From the NCBI RefSeq assembly GCF_019279795.1, contig NC_056729.1:1861276555-1861340554 (forward strand): DNA of 64,000 nucleotides, in the 5' to 3' direction. The DNA is from Protopterus annectens (Eukaryota; Chordata; Ceratodontiformes; Protopteridae). The notes beneath the pieces are model-generated. The model was not told the DNA's origin, did no database searches, and worked only from the letters and a program-made list of their open reading frames with translations. Both the position numbers and the translations under genes were made by a program. Positions 30,380 to 39,527 of the stretch are shown in pieces (within the stretch, counting starts at the first letter, position 1; the number at the start of each line of letters is the position of its first letter).

Positions 30380-31275
30380 GGTGGCAAGAGCCTTAGCCAA
30401 TATCCGAATCCCAGGGTGACAGGTGCAAGCCGTCCCTTGCGAAGCAGCGTGGCTTGTCAAGCATGTCATCCCAGGCAGACAGACACTGGATCCCCTTTGA
30501 ATGACACCAGACATTAAGCCAATTGTTAAAGCTGATCATCTTGTCTCTATATTGTGGCATCATTCTTGGTGAAGGAAGGATACTGCTCAGGGTTAGGGTC
30601 ATACCTGCCTGGGCTACATAATCAGAGAGCTCCTCTATGTCTCTTTTCATGCAGTCCAGGGAGGTGCGTCTCAGGTCGTTCACACCAGCATGGACAATGA
30701 CTGTGTCATATTTGTACCTGCTGTGGAGTGACCAGTGCTTGTGTTATGTGGCGGATTCTAGCGCTCGATAGGCAGCTTACTGTGACCCTCTCCTTGTTCA
30801 GCCTGGTGAGTGGGCCGCCAGTGTGTCTGACTATCGAGTCACCTATGACAAGTATGTTTGGTGTTGTATTTGGCCTTAAGGGCTGTGACTGCTTTGCACA
30901 CTGCTTTTGTGGTTTATGTGTTGCTTGTGGGGTGTCTTGAGGTAGCAGTTGTTTGGGTGTCTGTTTTGGAGGCCTCTGCTGTTTAGGTAAATTTTACTCA
31001 GAGCCTCCGGTATGTCTTTGTGTGTTTATGTGTTTGATTCAGTGGAGTGGTAGCATTATGTGAGGCTGGTTTTGTGGTGTGTGTAGTTGCCTTCTCCTCC
31101 TGTCTGGTCTTGCCAGTCCTGAGTTGAGAGAGCTCAGCCTCCAGTTTGGCTAAATAGCTGCATCTCTCTTAAGTATTTGTGTTATGTGGGAGGAGGAGAG
31201 GGTTGTCTGTGTACATGAGGCAGTTATAACATTGCCTCAAGATTCCCAGATTCACCAGCTGGACCGGAGAGGAGA
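30380..31275 (-). pseudogene. CR1-B ORF1 with esterase motifs preserved
   Basis: The start region MSKGQLSISSPVQLVNLG lies near 31300, followed by ILRQCYNCLMYTDNPLLLP (about 31185-31245). The esterase keeps VIGDSIVRH (about 30825-30850, nucleophile Ser), VNDLRRTSLD (about 30660-30690) and ARDGLHLSPW (about 30415-30445) with the Asp and His of the last block. This is the clearest evidence that the family encodes a complete SGNH-type triad. Frameshifts between the blocks inactivate this copy. Confidence 0.75.
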
Positions 31276-31600
31276 TTGACAACTGACCTTTGGACATGCT
31301 AGAATAATATTGGGAAATCCTTAATTGAAAACAAGGGCCAGTGGGGAGTGAGGGTGTAGTGCTTTTAATTTTTAGTGCTGACTTATATAATTGCTTTAGT
31401 GAGCAAGTGCCAGGTAACTTGAGTGCAATGTGATACAAGTAACTAAATGCAAAACGACAAACAGTAACTTTCTTTCAAGTGAAACAAGGAAATAAGTACA
31501 GTAAGCAATGCAGATATCACTAGTGATCCACAGAAGCGCTGAGAAGTTGCGTATTAGGTGAATTAGCTTCCAGGAAATAACAAGCAAACAAACAACAAGT

Positions 31601-31975
31601 ATATAAACAAAGCTAGATTCAGTAGGCCTGGATCTAGTCTATGCTAGAGCAAACAAGGTGAACCAATTTCAGTAAGATACAGTTCAAATATTCAGGCACT
31701 ATAAACCTTTAACCAGAAAATTCCCAGCTCAGAAGGGCAGAGTCCAGCCTCTTCTCCCACAAGAGTGCAGTCCACGAACCTTCTTAATGTAAAATAACTG
31801 GCCTGAAGCCCAAGTGCCTAAACCAGAACTAATACACTTGGACACTGGGCTCTCAATCAGCAGTTCCCAACTTAGAAGGATGAAAGCTACCTGTCCTGCC
31901 ACCAAAGTGCTTGCCACAAACCTTCCTAATGTAAAACAACTGGTCTGAATTCCTTAAATGAGTATGCCATTATAA
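31601..31975. repeat. Diverged 2-copy duplication, about 137 bp
   Basis: Segments beginning cccagctcagaagggcagag (31726) and cccaacttagaaggatgaaa (31866) both continue to a ccttcttaatgtaaaa- or ccttcctaatgtaaaa-like end followed by actgg. No gene or element recognised in the surrounding sequence. Confidence 0.5.
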
Positions 31976-31979
31976 TGAT

Positions 31980-32437
31980 TTGCTAAAGCACAAATATCTT
32001 GTACAATGCAATAAATGCTATGTCTCTTTAAAGGTAACACCTGATAACATTAGTGATCTGTGTTCCTCATGTCAAAAGTTGGATGATTTGCTTACCATTA
32101 TGAGTAGTAAACCTACACTTACTGATGACGATTGCACTTGTGCAATTGGCATGGCTTGGAAAACTGTTGTTACATATATATTAATGACTGCACTGGTGAG
32201 ATAAATAATGTTAGGCAAAGAGCAAATAGAACACATTTAGGAAAGAATGTGCCTATTGTCTGTAAAGAGTACTCACCCCGTGTGAAACAAGATACTGCCA
32301 TTGACAACTGTGGAATTCTGGATACAAGTATTCAGCAGTCTGAGTATGCGGAGCGTATAGAAGGAAATAAACAAAGAAGGAAAGGAAGAAGTTCACAACA
32401 AATAAAGAAGGAAAAAGAAACCGATAAATGTCTGTAA
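31980..32437 (+). other. Unrecognised region with two overlapping frames, one CxxC-rich
   Basis: The 31980-32204 frame (74 codons) carries CNKC and, 19 residues on, CSSC, a spacing compatible with a zinc ribbon. The 32132-32437 frame is basic and Gln/Lys-rich at its end. The two overlap by about 70 bases in different frames and could be pieces of one broken gene. It stops about 160 bases before the N gap. No family recognised; no splice or promoter evidence. Confidence 0.3.
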
Positions 32438-32597
32438 AACAAAGAGAATGCATACTAAAAAGCACACTGCTTTTTTATGCAACACACAGATTACAGGGAA
32501 TGACAACATTTTTCTGTCAGAAACCTTCAGTCTACAGAAAAAGGCATATTGTTTTGCAAAACACAAGGTAGAGAAAAGTGGCACAGGGTAGGTGAAA

Positions 32598-33097
32598 NNN
32601 NNNNNNNNNNNNNNNNNNNNNNNNNNNNNNNNNNNNNNNNNNNNNNNNNNNNNNNNNNNNNNNNNNNNNNNNNNNNNNNNNNNNNNNNNNNNNNNNNNNN
32701 NNNNNNNNNNNNNNNNNNNNNNNNNNNNNNNNNNNNNNNNNNNNNNNNNNNNNNNNNNNNNNNNNNNNNNNNNNNNNNNNNNNNNNNNNNNNNNNNNNNN
32801 NNNNNNNNNNNNNNNNNNNNNNNNNNNNNNNNNNNNNNNNNNNNNNNNNNNNNNNNNNNNNNNNNNNNNNNNNNNNNNNNNNNNNNNNNNNNNNNNNNNN
32901 NNNNNNNNNNNNNNNNNNNNNNNNNNNNNNNNNNNNNNNNNNNNNNNNNNNNNNNNNNNNNNNNNNNNNNNNNNNNNNNNNNNNNNNNNNNNNNNNNNNN
33001 NNNNNNNNNNNNNNNNNNNNNNNNNNNNNNNNNNNNNNNNNNNNNNNNNNNNNNNNNNNNNNNNNNNNNNNNNNNNNNNNNNNNNNNNNNNNNNNNN
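32598..33097. other. Assembly gap, 500 N
   Basis: Exactly 500 Ns, a conventional placeholder, so true length and content are unknown. A tandem repeat on its right edge may explain the break. Confidence 0.99.
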
Positions 33098-33295
33098 ACC
33101 TAAATTAACTACCCAAACTTCCTAACCCCAGGTGAGAACAGGGACCTAAATTAACTACCCAAACTTCCTGATCACAGGTGAGGACAGGGACCTAAATTAA
33201 CTACCCAAACTTCCTGACCACAGGTGTGAATGGAGACCTAAATTAACTACCCAAACTTCCCGACCACAGATGAGGATGCGGACCTAAATTAACTG
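33098..33295. repeat. 46-bp tandem repeat next to the gap, about 4 copies
   Basis: The phrase acctaaattaactaccc recurs every 46 bp from 33098, with units ending ggtgaggacaggg or similar. The array begins at the gap and probably extends into it. Confidence 0.85.
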
Positions 33296-33439
33296 GTAAA
33301 TTTGAGAACTTTCTCCTATGAATCATTTCTTATTTCATTACAGCAGTCCAGTACAAAGTTGCAGGACTGTTGCCATGGTACCTGTCTGCTCATCAGTTTC
33401 ATGGACTCCTCTATCATTATTTTATTTTGCTTTGGTTTA

Positions 33440-33519
33440 TCAGGCTTACCTGACTGGGTTTAGTCCAAAACTCCTGTTCAGTGGAGGCCCAGGAAGAAAA
33501 ACTCCAAAATATTACAAAC
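33440..33519 (-). mobile_element. L2-type 3' tail fragment (LINE or its SINE)
   Basis: Contains cagtggaggcccaggaag followed by aaaaactcc, matching the inverted L2 tail at 35741-35766 and the V-SINE tail at 35325-35350. No coding sequence remains. It directly abuts the 5' end of the R3 RTE copy. Confidence 0.5.
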
Positions 33520-34242
33520 ATTGTTAAAGAAATATGAAGAAATACAGGAGAGTATACAGAGAAAGAGGTTGGCGAAGAAGTGGGATTGTCAAAGAGATGA
33601 AGAAAGTAGACAGGAGTATAAGGAGATGAGGTGCATGGCAAAGAGAGAGGTTGCGAAGGCTAGGGATAAGGCATATGAAGAGTTGTATAAAAGGTTGGAC
33701 ACTAAGGAGGGAGAAAAAGACCTGTACCAATTGGCTAGACAGAGGGACCGAGCTAGTAAAGATGTGCAGCAGGTAAGGGTGATAAAGGATAATGAGGGAA
33801 ACGTGCTCTAAGCGAGGAGGTGTGTTGAGCAGATGGAAAGAGTACTTTGAGGGGTTGATGGTGAAAAGAATGGGAGGAAGAGAAGGTTGGATGATGTGCG
33901 GATAGTGAATCATGAAGTGCAGTGGATTAGCAAGGAGGTAGTAAGGATAGCTATGAAGAAGATGAAGAATGGAAAGGCTGTCGGTCCAAATGATATACCT
34001 GTGGAAGCATGGAGGTGTTTAGGTGAAATCGCAGTGGAGTTTTTAACTAGATTGTTTAATGAAATCTTGGAAAGTGAGAGGATGCCTGAGGAATGAAGAA
34101 AAAGTGTTTTGGTACCGATTTTTAAGAATAAGGGTGATGTGCAGAGCTGTAGTAACTACAGAGGGATTAAAATGATCAGTCACATCATGAAGTTATGGGA
34201 AAGAGTAGTGGAAGCTAGGTTAAGAAGGGAGGTGATGATTAG
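33520..34242 (+). mobile_element. RTE LINE copy R3/R4, left part
   Basis: Continues R1-like sequence from further 5' (ttaaagaaatatgaagaaat at 33524) through RT finger motifs KKMKNGKAVGPNDIPVEAW (33957-34015) to GIKMISHIMKLWERVVEARL (34162-34220). It stops at gatgattag, where an LTR element begins. The rest of the same element resumes at 47998. A stop (tga at 34095) and frameshifts near 33805 show decay. The endonuclease domain is missing, so this copy is 5'-truncated. Confidence 0.9.
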
Positions 34243-35004
34243 TGTTAGATATGAATATAAGGCTGAAATTAATTCTGTTGTAAATATGCTGGAAGATAAA
34301 GCATAGAATAAAAAGTTTGCTTGAATATGTAAAATGTGCATTCATACTGTATGTATAACAGACAGGCTTCTGTTCACAGCATCAGAATTGGAAAACAAGG
34401 ATTACATGATTTTCTCATGTTTGCAGAACAAATATCTATTAACAGACATCCTTTTTTATAAATTCAGCAATACGTGATGTTTTTCCAGTAGGAACAGAAC
34501 AGACGTTTCCTTTCATTCTTCTGTTATTCTGATTGCGTGCATTTGTGCATTTTCACATCAATAGAACTGCTGACAGGACAACAGATGTGACTTCCAACAG
34601 AAAAAACATACCAAGAGGAAACAACATCTATCTGTGTGCCTAGCTCTCTATATAGCAATTGTAGTAGTTCAGTTATGTGAGAGAAGGACAGAGAGAGGTG
34701 TTTTGTAGAAGTCATCATTCATACCTATAATGAAGGAAAACTTTGTAAATATATGCTACAAACTAAGAAAGAGTACGTGTCATTTGTTATAGAATAAGTT
34801 ATCTGTAACTGTGCATATAACTGCAAAATAAGTTTCTTTATCAGTGTGCAATTTGAAAGGCATGGTGCTTTAAACAGACTACAGATGGAGTCATGCAAAG
34901 CTCTGTGTCTCTGATTCAGCAGTAAACTGACTGTGTGTCTTAAGAAGACGTTGGATCCAGCAGGCATAGCAGCAGAGAGCACACAGATTAAAATAAAATT
35001 TTCA
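34243..35004 (+). repeat. 5' LTR
   Basis: Begins tgttagatatgaatataagg and ends aaaataaaattttca. Long AT-rich LTR; a polyadenylation signal-like aataaa occurs near the 3' end (34989-34996 region). Differs from the 3' LTR by scattered substitutions such as aaggc/aatgc at position 18 and gtgc/gtcc near 34352. Confidence 0.92.
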
Positions 35005-35005
35005 A

Positions 35006-35020
35006 TGGTGACCCTTTGAC
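35006..35020 (+). promoter_or_regulatory. Primer-binding site candidate
   Basis: tggtgaccctttgac begins one base after the LTR. PBSs begin TGG, the complement of tRNA CCA ends; TGGTGACCC resembles sites used by arginine-type tRNAs, though the exact tRNA is not certain. Confidence 0.65.
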
Positions 35021-35152
35021 AATGTTCCTAGCCTGTATCCAAAAACAGGGGGAGTGAATGGGTAATGCCTTGTATAAGGTCACTCCTGTAAAAGCACAGT
35101 AACTAAAATTTATGTGAAGTACATCAGATTTCTACAGTTTGTAGCAATACAA

Positions 35153-35412
35153 ATGGCGCAGTGGTGCAGCGGTTAATGCTGTCGCCTCACAGCAATAGGT
35201 TCTCCAGTTCGATTCTCGGCTGGCGTGCCTTCTGTGTGGAGTTTGCATGTTCTCCCTGAGTTTGCGTGGGTTTCCTCCGGGTACTCCGGTTTCCTCCCAC
35301 ATTGTAAAGACATGCTTCTGCACATTTCTCCCCGGGCCTCCCCTGAAAACAGGATCTGTGGAACCTAGTCGGACTTTCCCAGTCAACAAATGTTAAATAA
35401 AAAAATTAAATA
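35153..35412 (+). mobile_element. tRNA-derived V-SINE-like element with L2-like tail
   Basis: The tRNA-like head has an A-box region ggcgcagtggtgcagcgg and B box gttcgattctc (about 35207-35217). The conserved central domain follows: gtgtggagtttgcatgttct, then gcgtgggtttcctccgggta and ggtttcctcccacattg, which is characteristic of V-SINEs. The tail tttctccccgggcctcc then ctgaaaac (35325-35350) matches the L2 tail here in 25 of 26 bases. It ends in aaataaa repeats. Transcribed by RNA polymerase III in the family; mobilised by a LINE in trans. Confidence 0.85.
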
Positions 35413-36010
35413 AAATAGATACAGTTTAATAGACATCTAAATCTGGTGAGACTACTTTGCAGGAAGGTGAGCAGTTCCATAAATTCTCCAGAAAAGGTAC
35501 AAGACAACGTTGTAAGACTGAAACTGCCAGTTTTGCTGTACCGTCACAAGTGACTACAGAAACTTTTCAACCATCTACAGTAAAGCAGCTTAGCCATCTG
35601 CCTCTCTGTTGACTGGTAAGGAAATTATTCTGGGTTATATACAGTATGAATGCCATAGAGGTAATAATAATAACATAATTTATTTATTATTTATTTATTT
35701 CAGTTTGATTACCGGGGAGGTCCACTGGGCTTGGGGGCCCGTTTTCAGTGGAGGCCCGGGGAGAAAAGCTCCAACAAGGAAATACAACAGTTTAAATATT
35801 TTGATTACACAAAACAGTTTCAATAAGCATGCAAAGTCATAGACATTATGTATTACAGATAACAGGTAGTTACAAAAGAATAAACACTAACAATTTCAAT
35901 TATTGTTGAGGAGGAATAAAGGCTTACATAAGGAAAATTCAAGTTTTACTGTTTTGTTCCCTAAGCTAAATAATATTTTAGAAAGGAATAGGAAGGTGAA
36001 TAGGAGGAGG

Positions 36011-37442
36011 TTAGCCAGGAGAAAAGGGAGAAGGTAGTTTAAGGGTTGTAGGCTGAACATTGCAGTTGCAAATTCTGTTTAGGGAGAGGTAGGAATGAAG
36101 TTGGGTTTTGAAGTTATTAAGGTTGGTACATGTCCTTAGTGATGAGGGCAGGGCATTCCATTTTTTAGCTAGGGTAAAGGATAAGAGAAGCTGACCTGCC
36201 GGGCGCTGGGATTTTTGAACTGCAATCATGTTTTGTTGAGAAGATCTAAGTGGTCTAAGGGGGTATAAGGTTGTAGAATATAAGAAAGAGCAGGGCAGTT
36301 GGAAGGGTGTAATAATAGTTTGAAGGCTGTGGTGATTTGGAAGCGGTTAAGTTGATTAGGAAGTTCAATCCAGTTTAGAGAGTGCAGGGAGGAGCAGTGA
36401 TGAGAAGAGGATTTGGCGTTTGTGGCACAACTAGAGATTTTGTTGTAGCATAGTTCCAATTTGGTGGTAAGTGTGGATGAAAGATTAGTGAGCAGGGGAG
36501 CTCCATACAAGAGGGGGGGAAGGAGGTAAGTAGAGGCAAGGGTTAGTCTGGGATGAGGAAGTGGTTGTTTATATACAGTAAACCTAGTTTTATGTGTGTT
36601 TTTTTGATGTTTAGCTGGATATGGGTATTAAATTTTAGCTGATCATCAATTGTAACACAGAGAAGTTTGGTGGAGGGTACAATCTCTACAGAGGAGTTAT
36701 TAAGGCTGGTCATTTGAAATGAGTTTTTATCAAGGGCAGAGGATTTAGAGGGGGAGAAAAGGAGGATCTTAGTTTTGTTAACATTTAGGGATAGATGATT
36801 TTGTAGCATCCAGTTTTCAGTGGTTGAGAAGGCACTTTGAGTTAGGGCTTGGAGGTCTGTTAGGTTAGAGGCAGAGCAGATTAAAGTGGAATCATCAGCA
36901 TATTGCACTATTTTGGTGTTAGGGATGGCTTTGTGGAAGTCATTAATAAAGATATTGAATAGTAATGGGCCGAGTATGGAACCTTGGGGAACTCCGGTAG
37001 GGGTAGGAAGAAAAGTAGAGGTTGCTTGGCCCCATCTCCATCTCACAGCTTGGGATCTGTTTGAAAGGTAACTGGAAAAACAGGAAAGGGTTTTTGGGCA
37101 AAGGTTGAGATTAGATAGGTGATTTAGAAAGTGGGTGTGAGAGATGGTGTCAAAAGCTTTGGATAAATCTAGTAGGGCAGTGGATACTATACTACCGGAG
37201 TCACGAGCTGAATTGACAGAGTGCAGGAAGGAGAGAAGGGCGGTGTTAGTACTATGTCCTGGGCGGAAGCCGTGTTGGGTAGGAGAGAGAAGTTGGTGCT
37301 TTGTAAGGAATGGCAGGAGCTGCAGGTGGATACATTTTTCTAGGATTTTGGAGATGGGGAGAGAATGGCTATAGGGCAGAAATTTGACACAGTACAATTT
37401 TTGCCGCCTTTGTGGAGAGGAAGAATGTAAGTGGTACGCCAT
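36011..37442 (-). pseudogene. L2-like reverse transcriptase and C-terminus
   Basis: RT motifs: ISKILEKCIHLQLLPFL (about 37310-37360), QHGFRPGHSTNTALLSFL (about 37215-37270), LLDLSKAFDTISH (about 37140-37180, motif A), TPTGVPQGSILGPLLFNIF (about 36955-37010, motif B), VQYADDSTLIC (about 36875-36910, motif C YADD intact). The C-terminal part SFTLAKKWNALPSSLR (about 36145-36195) is the usual L2/CR1-group ending. A frame change near 36520 and others separate the pieces. RT residues look intact, so decay is moderate. Confidence 0.85.
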
Positions 37443-39527
37443 AGTTTAGGTACATAGGATTCTAGTAATGACCTATTAATTAGGATGCTGATTGGTAGAG
37501 CAATAGATTCAGAGGTTATTTTTAGGAAGGAGGATGGAATGTTATCAGGGGCATTGGAGTAGGGCTTTAGTTTATATAGAAGTTTCTTTATTTGGTTGGT
37601 AGATACTGGTTTGAGTTTGAAAGGGGGAGGGAGAGCAGGTTGTAGGAGATTGAGCAGGGAGGGGGGAAGGTGATTGTTAGTAAATATCTTGGTTAGCTCA
37701 GCGATGGAAGAGGTGAAGAAGGAATTAAATTGTGAGGCTATTTCAAGGTCAGATTTGCTGGTATCTGGACAGGGGTTGTTTTTGGTACCAGGTCTGAGGA
37801 GGGAATTGATGGAATTCCAGAATAGAATTGTTTGGGGTTTCTAGCATGGTTTTCTTGAAGTTTGATGTAGTAAGACTTTTTATCTTTAATGACTTGTTTC
37901 TTGGTAAGGTTTCTTAACTGCTTATATTTGAGGAATATTTCTGGTTGCTTGTGTTTAAAGTAGGTCTTCCAGGTTTTATCCCTTTGGAGCATTAACTTTT
38001 TAGTGTCTTTGGTGAGCCAAGGGGAGGTATTTGCTTTAACTCTTTTTGTTCTTGTTGGAGCTACAGAGTTAAGGATTGTTAAGAATGTGGAATTGAAATA
38101 GTTGACGGCTTCGTCTAATGGTAGTAGTTTTAGAGGGTTCCAGTTGGTGAGTTTAAGACAGTCAGAGAAAGAAGTAGGGTTAAAGTTAGAGAGGTTTCGA
38201 GTGTGAGTGTAGTGGTGAGAGTGTGGGGAGGTAGGAGTAGCTCAAATGGCGTAGGCAGGGAGGTGGTCTCCTAAAGGGTCAGGAGTGACACCAGATTTTA
38301 TAACTTTGTTTGGATGAGATACTAGAATCCGGTCAAGTATGGAGCCAGGGGTATTAGTTTTGTTAGGTCTAGTAATGGAGTTAATAAGTTGGGAGAAGTT
38401 AAATAGGTTGATAGTTATTGTGGGATTTGGGTTAGAGATTTTTCCCCAGTCAATATTTACATCACCCAAAATGAAGGTTTCTAGCTTAATATTGGAGGAG
38501 GTCCAGGAGAGGATGTCTTCTAATGTATTGGTATTGTTGCCTGGAGGGATATAGAGACAAATGATGCAGATACTTTTATGGCTGTTCATTTTTAGTAAGT
38601 CAATTACTAGTTCAGCATTACTGAAAGAAGGGGTGGGGTTGGGGTAGGGGGTAATGGACAAAAGGTTGGAGTAAATTAAAGCAATGCCACCACCTCTTCT
38701 ATTAGGTCAGTCAGATTGGAGAAAATGGAATCCTGGGGGTAGGAGCTCAGAGTCATTAATGTGAGAATGTAGCCAGGTTTCAGTGATAGCTGCTATATCA
38801 GGAGAGTTATGGTTGAGCCAGGCATGGAAGAGGGATAGTTTATTTTTTAAGCTTTGAGCATTGATGGTGAGGAATTTGACGTTTTTGTTACTGGATTTCT
38901 TGTTGGTGCTAGGGAGATTTGTAGGATGGAAAGTAGGCCCTGGGTTGGGGTGAATATCTACAGCCAAGTGAATGAATATCTCCAGCCAAATGAATGAATG
39001 TGGGATGGAGGAGGTGTTTATTAGTTTTGTATTTAGATAGATGAGGCTGGTAGGTATGTGGTTTATATTTAAGGTATTTATTTGAGCTTGGAAAAAGCTT
39101 TACTTTGAGGAGGAGGACTGGGTAGGAGGGAACTAAAGAAGCTGAGATGTGGAGGTAGGGTGGTGTTGGGGAGTAAGAGGAGGGGGGAGCAACTGGAGAT
39201 GAGTATAGCAAGTGATTTGGTATAGGAATATTAGAAGGAATAGGAAGGTAGAGAGGAGAAGGATCTTGGGAGGGAGAGCATGGTAGTAGTAGTCAGAAGA
39301 AAGTGGAAAAGAGAGGTAATGGGGTGTTGGTAATGGGAGAGTGGTTTGAAAGAGGAAGGGGCGGGGACAAGGAGAGTTAGGATTGGTTGGAGGAGTGGAG
39401 GGTTTGATAGGTGGGGATACATGTAGAGGTACTGGGGCGGGTGGAATTTGGGGGCAGGGTAGGGGAGCGGAGTGAGCCCACAGGGCGAACGGAGTGGGAA
39501 GAGCCAGAAAGGTGGGAAAAGGGCCAA
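37443..39527 (-). pseudogene. L2-like endonuclease and N-terminal region
   Basis: From the right: a Pro/Ser-rich N-terminal segment starting MALFPPFWLF (39527), HLAGDIH then a frameshift caused by a 21-bp tandem duplication (about 38955-38998), and HPNPGP. The endonuclease shows KFLTINAQSLKNKLSLFH (about 38840-38890), DIAAITETWLHS (about 38765-38800), ICLYIPPGNNT (about 38540), FILGDVNIDWG (about 38440-38470) and GDHLPAYAI (about 38245-38270). The DIHPNPGP motif resembles a 2A-type ribosome-skipping sequence, known from several LINE N-termini. Confidence 0.75.

Larger units (their letters stand above)
27417..31600 (-). mobile_element. CR1-type LINE CR1-B, nearly full length, minus strand
   Basis: Its 3' tail is at 27417-27530 (ggttcataggttcatagg, inverted relative to CR1-A). 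ORF2 follows to about 30330, ORF1 to about 31275, then a 5' region of uncertain extent. Similarity to CR1-A is obvious throughout. Its 5' untranslated region does not clearly match that of CR1-A beyond short stretches. The left neighbour is the D2 array; no clear host element was identified on the right. Confidence 0.8.

Noticed and set aside
32549..33125. Long open frames over the N gaps (also 50930-51535)
   Set aside because: They consist of unknown bases and carry no coding information.
35153..35225. Functional tRNA genes at SINE heads (also 43697, 44881, 45491)
   Set aside because: A- and B-box-like sequences are present but the cloverleaf is degenerate and each continues into a SINE body and LINE-type tail.
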